Below are positions 1-5,859 of a stretch of 6,484 bases of DNA, piece after piece. The stretch covers positions 1 through 6,484 of the forward strand of contig JAFVFA010000276.1 in the NCBI GenBank assembly GCA_017475725.1. Direction: 5' to 3'. Origin of the DNA: Spirochaetales bacterium. GTDB lineage: Bacteria; Spirochaetota; Spirochaetia; Sphaerochaetales; Sphaerochaetaceae. The first letter of the stretch is position 1, and each line of letters begins with the position of its first letter. The translations under genes were made by a program, and so were the position numbers. The notes beneath the pieces are model-generated. The model saw nothing but the letters and a program-made list of their open reading frames with translations. It did not search any database and was not told the DNA's origin.

Positions 1-1
1 G

Positions 2-1513
2 CTTGCCAGACTTCTCAGGAACTACGAGAACCCGGAGATCAAGGAGTATGACTTCTTCTCCTCCAAGTGCTTCACAGCTGACAACAAGGGGCGCGAGCTC
101 CATGTCGGTCCAAGGGCCAAGGAGGTCCGCGAGTTCTCATGCGGCTTCGTGGCAACCGGAAAGGTCGTCGACGAGGACATCCTTCTCACACTCATCCAGA
201 GCCAGGAGAAGCTCTGCTTCAACTTCGGCCGCAAGAGAAAGACCATAGCCATGGGAATCTACAAGAACGACCCCATCAAATACCCTATCCACTATGACGG
301 TGCCGATCCTGACAAGACCCATTTCACACCTCTGCACATGGATGAGGACCTCACTCTCAGGGAGATTCTGGAGAAGCATCCGAAGGGACAGGAGTACGGC
401 TACATAATCAAGGACAAGCCGGTCTACCCCTACCTCTACGACGACGCAGGCGAGACTCTCTCAATGCCGCCTGTGATCAACAGCGCCTACGTCGGAGCTG
501 TTGAGGTCGGCGACAGCAACCTCTTCGTCGAGATGTCAGGTCCGGGACTCAAGGACATCCTGCTCTGCGCCTCCATCATGGCGGTGGACATGGCGGACCT
601 CGGCTTCACGATCGAGCCCGTCAAGGTCGTCTACCCATATGAGACGGAGTTCGGCAAGGAGATCACCGTACCCTACTACTTCCAGGATTCACAGAGCTGC
701 ACACTGCAGGAGATCAAGCACGTTCTAGGAGAGGACCTGACGGTCGAGGATGCAAAGGATGCACTTCTCAGAATGGGCGTCTACAGCGTCTCCGAGGGCG
801 AGACCATCCACATCACCTGCCCTGAGTACCGCAACGACTTCCTGCATCCGGTGGATGTGGTCGAGGATGTCATGATCGGATACGGTCTGGAGAACTTCGA
901 GCCCACAATCCCGCGCGACTTCACAGTGGGACGTCTCACACCGGCCGAGGAGCTTGGACGCAAGGTCAAGGACATCATGGTCGGAATGGGCTTCCAGGAG
1001 ATGATCTACAACTACCTCGGCTCCAGACGCGAGTACGTGGACAACATGCACATCACAGGTGACAAGGTCATCATGATCTCCAACCCGATGAGCGAGAACT
1101 TCGAGGCCGTCAGACCTTCGATCATCCCGTCACTGCTTGAGAGCGAGAGCGTCTCCGGACACGCGACATATCCGCACAAGATCTTCGAGGTCGGCAAGGT
1201 CGCTTTCCTTGAGCCTTCCGACAACAGCGGCACAGTCACCAGAAACAATCTGGGCTTCATGTGCGCAGACGGAAGCGCAGGCTTCAACGACGTCAACAGC
1301 TTCATCAACACGCTGATGTACTTCCTCAGAGTGGAGTACACACTTGCAGCCCCGGAAAATGATCCTAGGTTCATAGAGGGACGCTGTGCTAAGATAATGG
1401 TTGGAGGAAAGGAGATCGGAGTCTTCGGCGAGGTCCACCCGGCCGTTCTTGAGAGCTGGGGCTGTTCAATGCCCGCCGTCGTGGCCGAGATCGACCTTGA
1501 CTGTTTGCTGTGA
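2..1513 (+). CDS. pheT: Phenylalanine-tRNA ligase beta subunit, archaeal/spirochaete type (5' end outside window)
   Basis: Beta subunit of cytoplasmic phenylalanyl-tRNA synthetase, which with PheS charges tRNA-Phe; the beta chain carries tRNA-binding and editing modules. The frame is open from base 2, so the gene begins upstream. The GTG at 149 is an internal Val codon, since family-like sequence continues before it. 503 residues are visible, against roughly 550-590 for the short archaeal/eukaryotic form; the bacterial form is about 800 and starts with an EMAP/OB domain. A B3/4-like region lies around 210-560 (FNFGRKRKTIAMGIY, then LREILEKHPKGQEYGY). A B5 domain lies around 655-905 (EITVPYYF to CPEYRNDFLHPVDVVEDV, GYG). 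The catalytic-core-like module follows from about 930 (MGFQEMIYNYL, ISNPMSENFEAVRPSIIPSLL, KIFEVGKV) and ends EIDLDCLL. The stop overlaps the next start by 4 bases (GTGA), so the E1-alpha gene is probably cotranscribed. Identity is firm; only the N-terminus is missing. Confidence 0.94.
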   Translation, partial: LARLLRNYENPEIKEYDFFSSKCFTADNKGRELHVGPRAKEVREFSCGFVATGKVVDEDILLTLIQSQEKLCFNFGRKRKTIAMGIYKNDPIKYPIHYDGADPDKTHFTPLHMDEDLTLREILEKHPKGQEYGYIIKDKPVYPYLYDDAGETLSMPPVINSAYVGAVEVGDSNLFVEMSGPGLKDILLCASIMAVDMADLGFTIEPVKVVYPYETEFGKEITVPYYFQDSQSCTLQEIKHVLGEDLTVEDAKDALLRMGVYSVSEGETIHITCPEYRNDFLHPVDVVEDVMIGYGLENFEPTIPRDFTVGRLTPAEELGRKVKDIMVGMGFQEMIYNYLGSRREYVDNMHITGDKVIMISNPMSENFEAVRPSIIPSLLESESVSGHATYPHKIFEVGKVAFLEPSDNSGTVTRNNLGFMCADGSAGFNDVNSFINTLMYFLRVEYTLAAPENDPRFIEGRCAKIMVGGKEIGVFGEVHPAVLESWGCSMPAVVAEIDLDCLL

Positions 1514-2553
1514 TTGACAAAGACCTGAGTATCGATGCCCTGCGCATCATGCTGAATTCAAGGTACTTCGAAGAGAAGACCGAACAACTGTTCAAAGCCG
1601 GTCTGGTGCATGGCACCACCCATCTTGCCAACGGGCAGGAAGCCGCACAGGCCGGTCTTTGCATGGCCCTTGAGGATGAGGACTGGATAGTCCCGACCCA
1701 CAGGTGCCATGGATTCTCGATCTGCAAGGGGTCATGGCCGGTTGCCATGTTCTCCGAGCTCTTCGGCTCAAGGCACGGCCTGGCGAAGGGCCTTGGCGGG
1801 AGCATGCACATGCCTGACAGGGAGAACTGCAACCTGGGCTCCTCTGCCGTGGTGGGTTCAGGTGTCCCCCTTGCAACCGGAGTGGCCTTCTACCAGAAGT
1901 TCAAGAGCGTTGGAAGCGCATCGTTCGCCACATCCACAACGCAGAACCCCAAGGACCTTCCACCGGTTCCCGTCAAGAACATCAGCGTTGCCATATTCGG
2001 AGACGGAGCCTCAAGCAGAGGCAGCGTGCATGAGTCCATGAACCTGGCCTCCATCTGGAAGCTCCCCGTTCTCTTCTACTGCGAGAACAACCGCTACGGG
2101 ATGTCCGCCCCAAGCGACAAGATGATCAGCATAGACCGCATCTCTGACAGGGCAAAGGCCTACAGCATGCCTGGGAAGACAATAGACGGAAACGACTTCG
2201 AGACCGTCTATCAGGCAGTGAAGGAGGCGACTGACTACATCAGGTCAGGTAACGGCCCCTACCTTCTCGAGGTCCTGACATACCGTTTCAAGGGACATTC
2301 CAAGAGCGACAGACGCCTCTACAGAACATCGGACGAGGAGCAGCAGTGGCTTCTTAGGGACCCGATCATCCTGTTCGAGCAGAAGCTCATTGAATGCGGA
2401 TATCTGACGGAGGAGCAGATCCGGCAGATCGAGAAGGAATGCAACGACGGCATGGAGCTCCAGGCCAGACAGGCTCTTGAGAGCAGGAACGACAAGCTCA
2501 CACCGGAAGAGGTCGAGGACCTTGTCTACGCACCAAAGGAGGCCCGTCCATGA
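1510..2553 (+). CDS. Thiamine-diphosphate-dependent 2-oxoacid dehydrogenase E1 component, alpha subunit (pyruvate/acetoin type)
   Basis: Alpha chain of a heterotetrameric E1, which decarboxylates a 2-oxoacid (pyruvate) or cleaves acetoin on thiamine diphosphate and passes the acyl group to a lipoyl E2. 347 residues, a normal family length. The ThDP/Mg motif is clear: GDG at residues 164-166 and NN at 193-194, with HESMNLASIWKLP between. GGSMH lies at 96-100 and the C-terminal loop motif RFKGHSKSD followed by YR is present. The usual YRxH cofactor motif reads THRCHG, a His-for-Tyr form that I recall from acetoin dehydrogenase AcoA; the GHS-x-SD loop looks more PDH-like, so substrate is open. 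Residues about 134-157 form an insertion just before the GDG strand. The GTG start at 1510 overlaps the pheT stop and has no nearby Shine-Dalgarno. It is preferred to ATG 1549 because the family helix (LSIDALRIML) lies upstream of that ATG. Translation probably depends on coupling to pheT. Confidence 0.9.
   Translation: MIDKDLSIDALRIMLNSRYFEEKTEQLFKAGLVHGTTHLANGQEAAQAGLCMALEDEDWIVPTHRCHGFSICKGSWPVAMFSELFGSRHGLAKGLGGSMHMPDRENCNLGSSAVVGSGVPLATGVAFYQKFKSVGSASFATSTTQNPKDLPPVPVKNISVAIFGDGASSRGSVHESMNLASIWKLPVLFYCENNRYGMSAPSDKMISIDRISDRAKAYSMPGKTIDGNDFETVYQAVKEATDYIRSGNGPYLLEVLTYRFKGHSKSDRRLYRTSDEEQQWLLRDPIILFEQKLIECGYLTEEQIRQIEKECNDGMELQARQALESRNDKLTPEEVEDLVYAPKEARP
2535..2542 (+). promoter_or_regulatory. 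Strong ribosome binding site for E1 beta
   Basis: AAAGGAGG, a near-complete anti-16S match, ends 7 bases before the ATG at 2550. It sits inside the last codons of the E1-alpha gene, so E1 beta can recruit ribosomes by itself as well as through the ATGA stop/start overlap. This supports 2550 as the start. Confidence 0.8.
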
Positions 2554-3512
2554 CATTCCGTGAAGCGATCAGGAAGGCACTTTCCGATGAGATGACAGCC
2601 GACAGGAACGTTGTGTTCTTCGGCGAGGACATAGGCGTCTACGGCGGCTGCTTCAAGGTCTCCGAAGGTCTGTGGAAGGAGCATCCGGACCAGGTGGTGG
2701 ACACCCCGGTATCAGAGGAAGGATTCACAGGCATGGCCGTTGGTGCTGCCATGATGGGGCTCAGACCGGTGATAGAGATAATGTACGCAGACTTCTACAC
2801 CCTGATCTTCGACCCGATTGTAAACCACGCCGCAAAGACGCACTTCATGAGCGGAGGACAGTTCTGCTGCCCAATCACAGTCCGTCTTCCGGAAGGCAGC
2901 GGCACAGGTCACGGCGCCCAGCACACACAGAGCCCGGAGGCCCTGTTCCTGAACGGCACGGGACTCAAGATAGTGGCCCCGTCCAACCCTTCTGACGCCT
3001 ACCATCTTCTCAGGGCATCCATCAGGGACAACAACCCCACCCTGTTCTTCGAGCACAAGCTGCTCTATCCCATTGACGGAGAGATATCACCTGAACCTGT
3101 CGAGATTGGCAAGGCGAAGGTCATAGGAAACGGTCTCGATGTCACCATAATCGCCTATTCCCATGCGGTCTGCACGGCGCTAAAGGCGGCCGAGATACTC
3201 AGGGATGACGGTATCAACGCAACTGTTGTGGATCTGCGCACACTCAATCCGCTGGACAAGGAGACAATCTTCAGGCAGGTCCAGAGGACTGGTCGTGTAG
3301 CCCTGATACAGGACCCGAACGGCATAGGTGGAATCGATGCACAGGTCTGCGCATCGATCTGCGAGGACCCCGAGACCTTCAGGTCCCTCAAGTGCCCCAT
3401 CATGCAGTTCAGCGGAAAAAACACCCCAATCCCGTTCTCAAAGGACCTTGAGGCAAAGACCATTCCACAGGCAGAGGATGTGGCCTTGGCAATAGCCAAG
3501 CAGTTCAACTGA
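2550..3512 (+). CDS. Thiamine-diphosphate-dependent 2-oxoacid dehydrogenase E1 component, beta subunit
   Basis: Beta chain partnering the preceding alpha chain; together they form the alpha2-beta2 E1 with the active site at the chain interface. 320 residues, typical for PdhB/AcoB (about 320-330). Family landmarks in order: GEDIGVYGG at 25-33; PVSEEGFTGMAVGAAMMGLRP at about 53-73, whose SE holds the Glu that activates the cofactor; MYADF at 78-82; NHAAKTHFMSGGQ at 92-104; and QHTQSPEALF from 124, where His125 matches the conserved active-site His. A transketolase C-terminal domain follows (TIIAYSHAV, VVDLRTLNPLD, GGIDAQV). Its ATG overlaps the E1-alpha stop (ATGA), giving the equimolar coupling expected for obligate partners. 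No E2 or E3 gene follows: the next gene runs the other way and its stop lies 2 bases beyond. Pyruvate is the likeliest substrate, but acetoin or branched-chain 2-oxoacids cannot be excluded. Confidence 0.92.
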   Translation: MTFREAIRKALSDEMTADRNVVFFGEDIGVYGGCFKVSEGLWKEHPDQVVDTPVSEEGFTGMAVGAAMMGLRPVIEIMYADFYTLIFDPIVNHAAKTHFMSGGQFCCPITVRLPEGSGTGHGAQHTQSPEALFLNGTGLKIVAPSNPSDAYHLLRASIRDNNPTLFFEHKLLYPIDGEISPEPVEIGKAKVIGNGLDVTIIAYSHAVCTALKAAEILRDDGINATVVDLRTLNPLDKETIFRQVQRTGRVALIQDPNGIGGIDAQVCASICEDPETFRSLKCPIMQFSGKNTPIPFSKDLEAKTIPQAEDVALAIAKQFN

Positions 3513-3514
3513 GA

Positions 3515-4699
3515 TCACTCCAGAACCGTTCTTCTGAACTCCTCCATGAAGCCCTTAAGAGCATTGCTGTCGTTGCAATTTGCAACGCCTTGGAAAACAG
3601 GGCTTCTACCGCCACCTTTTGCGTTGATTTTCGTAAGAATCGGGCGAATCAGACCATTGAAGTCAACTTTCTCATACTTACCCTTAAGGGCAATGAGCCA
3701 CTTTGTCCTCTCCTTGTCCGGGCAGAGAACCACCATTGCCAGATCCGGAAAGAGAGGAACGGCATTCGCATAAGGCAGAAGGTCGGAACCCTCTTCGCAC
3801 CCAATGAGACAGAGACCTTCTGCATCTGTGTTCTCCCTGACCTGATACAGCGCAAGGCTTCTCTGTGCCTGGGCCCTTGCGTTTCTGGCCTCTGTCAGGG
3901 CGTTCTGCAGTGCCTCGACCTGCGCTTCAAGCTCCTCCGTCCTGCAGCTCAGGCGCCTGTTCAGGCTCTGGATCACCTTCTCGCTGCGAATCGCGCTCCC
4001 TACCGCCTGCTCTCCGCAGCGGAAATAGAGCCTTACATGACCTCTGATCAGCTCATGGCCAAGGCTCTGCACAAGTCTTATTTCCGAAGTGTTGGCAACG
4101 TGGACACCTCCGCAGGCTATGCGGTCCACACCGACTATCTCCACTATCCTGACATCGCCCTCCACCTTGATGGACCTTCTCAGACCCAAGGCCTCTGCAT
4201 CCTTGTGGCTGAGCTCGTGGTAGACTATCGGATGCGCCTCTGAGATCGCTCTGTTGGCCTCATCCACAAGGGCGTCCACAGTGCTCTGCTCGATCTCTCC
4301 CCTGTCAGTCTCGATGGTAAGGTACTCCTCTCCCTGATGCACAGCCACCGTCCCTATCTTGTGGTTCGTGTAGAGCAGCCCTGAAAGCATGTGCTGCGCC
4401 GCATGCATGACCATGTAGCCATACCTGTGTCCCCAGTCTATCTCCAAGGTCAGGTGCTCCCCCTCCTCTATCGGACAGCCCTTGTCCAGAACAAGGATCG
4501 AGTCCCCATCATCCGCCTTTCTGGTGTCGATGACCCTGTATGGACCTATGAAGCCCCTGTCACCCGGCTGCCCGCCGCTTTCAGGATAGAAGATGGTCCT
4601 GTCGGTTCGGACCTCTGTGGCCTTGTCTGTGTGTCTGACGGAAGTGACTGCGGCTTCCGCAGTCCTGAGATATGTGTCCTGATAATAGAGTTTTTCCAT
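3515..4699 (-). CDS. alaX: AlaX-type Ala-tRNA editing protein, long form with DHHA1 domain
   Basis: Free-standing homologue of the alanyl-tRNA synthetase editing domain. It is expected to hydrolyse Ser (or Gly) wrongly attached to tRNA-Ala. 394 residues, fitting the long AlaX class (about 400). The N-terminal barrel has the signature TIFYPESGGQPGDRG at 35-49. The zinc/editing residues are complete: His99 and His103 in MHAAQHML, and Cys196 and His200 in CGGVH, followed by VANTSEI. A heptad-rich, probably coiled-coil stretch spans about 245-290. The C-terminal DHHA1 region has the glycine motif GGGRSPVFQG at 362-371. No class II aminoacylation core is present, so it cannot charge tRNA. The start at 4699 fits the family N-terminus (MEKLYYQDTYL), but I see no Shine-Dalgarno before it. 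It converges on the E1-beta gene with 2 bases between stop codons and diverges from the small gene at 4785. Confidence 0.92.
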   Translation of the reverse strand: MEKLYYQDTYLRTAEAAVTSVRHTDKATEVRTDRTIFYPESGGQPGDRGFIGPYRVIDTRKADDGDSILVLDKGCPIEEGEHLTLEIDWGHRYGYMVMHAAQHMLSGLLYTNHKIGTVAVHQGEEYLTIETDRGEIEQSTVDALVDEANRAISEAHPIVYHELSHKDAEALGLRRSIKVEGDVRIVEIVGVDRIACGGVHVANTSEIRLVQSLGHELIRGHVRLYFRCGEQAVGSAIRSEKVIQSLNRRLSCRTEELEAQVEALQNALTEARNARAQAQRSLALYQVRENTDAEGLCLIGCEEGSDLLPYANAVPLFPDLAMVVLCPDKERTKWLIALKGKYEKVDFNGLIRPILTKINAKGGGRSPVFQGVANCNDSNALKGFMEEFRRTVLE

Positions 4700-4722
4700 A
4701 TCGGCAATGATAGCACATAAAG

Positions 4723-4751
4723 TTGTCTTAGACTCCGAAAATGGTTATCTT
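4723..4751 (+). promoter_or_regulatory. Candidate sigma-70-type promoter for the small gene at 4785
   Basis: TTGTCT at 4723-4728 and TATCTT at 4746-4751 are separated by 17 bases. Each box matches the consensus at 4 of 6 positions. It lies in the AT-richer divergent spacer, with the ribosome site at 4773 downstream, which would give a leader of about 25-30 bases. This is pattern matching only, with no transcription start evidence. Confidence 0.4.
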
Positions 4752-4772
4752 AGTGTCATACATCAGAGTCAT

Positions 4773-4777
4773 AGGAG
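4773..4777 (+). promoter_or_regulatory. Ribosome binding site deciding the start at 4785
   Basis: AGGAG ends 7 bases before ATG 4785. The frame is open back to an ATG at 4707, but that one has no ribosome site and would add 26 residues unlike the rest of the protein. The site therefore favours 4785. Confidence 0.7.
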
Positions 4778-4784
4778 ACACGAC

Positions 4785-5339
4785 ATGGCTAGAATCAAGT
4801 CTGCATGGGAGATTGCACTGGAGAAGACCAAGGACATAGAGATCGATGAGGAGAAGTACCGCACCGACAAGCTGGGCAAGGACGGAATGGCACTTGCAGG
4901 CGGTTACCTGAACAACACCGACAAAAAGATCGAGGAGGTCGCCACCCAGTACGCATCATATGCAGGCAACGATCTCAAGCTTGTCCGAGATGGCATGGTC
5001 AGCACGATACTGTCGAACATCAGCCTCCCGTCTGACGACATCTACCAGCTCCGTTTCGAGCGCACATGCGACCTTGTAAACCTGGTCACATCAGGAGACC
5101 CCCAGGCCACAGGCCTTATGCAGCAGATCGGGGACTTCCTGAAGCAGTATCTGGATGCCAAGAGCGCGTTCGTGGACAGGATGAAGGCCCAGATCCAGCA
5201 GGCCATGGAGAACAATCCTGAGGGCGTCAACAGCCAGCAGTACTCACAGCTCATCAGCCAGAACCTGAAGAAGATGGAGGACCAGTACAGCCAGGCCCTG
5301 GAGAACACAAAGGAGAGCCTCAGACAGCTTCTGGGCTGA
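4785..5339 (+). CDS. Conserved spirochaete-type hypothetical protein, small soluble helical protein
   Basis: 184 residues beginning MARIKSAWEIALEKTKDIEI. I recall proteins with this opening from Treponema-like genomes, where they have no assigned function; that link is from memory, not a search. The sequence is hydrophilic, with no signal peptide or membrane segment, so the protein is probably cytoplasmic. Residues about 20-65 (EKYRTDKLGKDGMALAGGYL, then KKIEEVATQYASYAG) and 115-184 look strongly helical. The latter is rich in Gln, Lys and Met (FVDRMKAQIQQAMEN; LKKMEDQYSQALENTKESL) and could form a coiled coil. There is one Cys, at 95. No catalytic or metal-binding motif is visible. It appears to be a single-gene unit: its own candidate promoter and ribosome site lie in front, the AT-rich repeat spacer follows, and both neighbours are on the opposite strand. 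An oligomeric or scaffold role is possible from composition, but no function is assigned. Confidence 0.85.
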   Translation: MARIKSAWEIALEKTKDIEIDEEKYRTDKLGKDGMALAGGYLNNTDKKIEEVATQYASYAGNDLKLVRDGMVSTILSNISLPSDDIYQLRFERTCDLVNLVTSGDPQATGLMQQIGDFLKQYLDAKSAFVDRMKAQIQQAMENNPEGVNSQQYSQLISQNLKKMEDQYSQALENTKESLRQLLG

Positions 5340-5406
5340 GTTTTTCACTATAAGACAAGAAGTTTTTCACTATAAACAGGTTTTCATCCTTCTTAAAGTG
5401 AAAAAG
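5340..5406. repeat. AT-rich direct plus inverted repeat between convergent genes, possible bidirectional transcription end
   Basis: GTTTTTCACTATAA occurs twice without mismatch, at 5340-5353 and 5362-5375 (22-base period). A third, inverted copy lies at 5393-5405 (TTAAAGTGAAAAA), with one internal mismatch. The second copy and the inverted copy can fold into a long hairpin at 5363-5405: 9 pairs, an A-A mismatch, 3 pairs, a 2x2 internal loop, AGG/CCT, and a 7-base loop. The first copy could pair with the same arm instead. AAGAAG (5357-5362) and CTTCTT (5389-5394) give another competing pairing. It sits just after the stop of the hypothetical gene and 15 bases past the stop of the Rrf2 gene, where a shared terminator would be expected. 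However, neither strand shows a GC-rich stem followed directly by a U run. Its role is unproven. Confidence 0.6.
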
Positions 5407-5420
5407 TCCCTTCAACAGCC

Positions 5421-5849
5421 TCAAATCATGTAGTCAAAGCTGTTCATCTGATGGTCGATTATGTCCTGGAGCGTTATGCCTTCAAGATAGCTGTTGACGT
5501 TGTCGAACAGCCCCTGCCATACATACAGGAGCTGCGAGTCTGCGGCAGCCGCGGCCTCTGACGGGTCCTCAAGGTTCGGAACAGGGGCCAGACTGCCCTC
5601 CGCAAGCCTCAGGATCTCAGCTACCGTGTATTTGTTCGGGGTCCGGGCAAGCATGTAGCCGCCCTGGGCCCCTCTGACGGTCTTGAGCATATCAGGCCTG
5701 TTCAGCAGGGCCACAATCTGCTCAAGATACTTCTTTGATATGTTCTGCCTTGCGGCGATGTCCTTTAGGGAGACGCAGCCCTCCCCATAATGCTGGGCAA
5801 GGTCCAGCATCACACAGAGAGCATAACGTCCCTTTGTGGAAATCCTCAT
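5421..5849 (-). CDS. cymR: Rrf2-family transcriptional regulator, CymR-like (cysteine metabolism)
   Basis: Winged-helix DNA-binding protein of 142 residues, the usual Rrf2 length. The family opening MRISTKGRYALCVMLDLA is followed by a helix-turn-helix (about 27-47, SLKDIAARQNISKKYLEQIV) and a wing (RGAQGGYML, 59-67). IscR-type regulators bind an Fe-S cluster through three cysteines near residues 92-104; that region here has none. The only cysteines are Cys12 and Cys25, and Cys25 aligns without gaps to the redox-active Cys25 of S. aureus CymR as I remember that sequence. The C-terminus ends FDYMI, comparable to the ...MFYI end of CymR. It lies 10 bases after cysK on the same strand, and CymR represses sulfur genes in complex with CysK. 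The start at 5849 is chosen from GGAGGAGA just upstream and the family N-terminus; a longer form from 5921 would overlap cysK. CymR rather than another Rrf2 subfamily is an inference. Confidence 0.88.
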   Translation of the reverse strand: MRISTKGRYALCVMLDLAQHYGEGCVSLKDIAARQNISKKYLEQIVALLNRPDMLKTVRGAQGGYMLARTPNKYTVAEILRLAEGSLAPVPNLEDPSEAAAAADSQLLYVWQGLFDNVNSYLEGITLQDIIDHQMNSFDYMI

Positions 5850-5850
5850 G

Positions 5851-5858
5851 TCTCCTCC
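5851..5858 (-). promoter_or_regulatory. Ribosome binding site for the Rrf2 regulator
   Basis: On the minus strand GGAGGAGA lies one base before ATG 5849, with its GGAGG core 4 bases from the start. It falls in the 10-base gap after the cysK stop, which supports reinitiation from cysK and the shorter 142-residue product. Confidence 0.75.
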
Positions 5859-5859
5859 A

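Noticed and set aside
725..1876. Several minus-strand open frames of about 100-147 codons opposite pheT and E1 alpha
   Set aside because: All lie antisense to strongly supported genes, with arginine/serine-rich or otherwise unstructured translations and no family resemblance.
3521..3536. Small hairpin CAGAA/TTCTG as a terminator after E1 beta
   Set aside because: Only 5 weak pairs, no U run on either strand, and it lies inside the alaX coding sequence.
3590..4243. 217-codon plus-strand open frame opposite alaX
   Set aside because: It is fully antisense to a gene with complete family motifs, has no recognisable protein features and no ribosome site; it is a by-product of GC-rich codon use.
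4707..4784. Upstream in-frame ATG at 4707 for the hypothetical protein
   Set aside because: It would lie upstream of the candidate promoter, has no ribosome site, and the well-placed AGGAG supports 4785.
5341..5376. TATAA-containing repeats read as tandem promoters toward the Rrf2 3' end
   Set aside because: No -35 box at proper spacing and no plus-strand gene downstream; the repeats are better described as a gene-end element.
5340..5406. CRISPR-like repeat array
   Set aside because: Copies are too short (14 bases), the gap between them is 8 bases, and the third copy is inverted.
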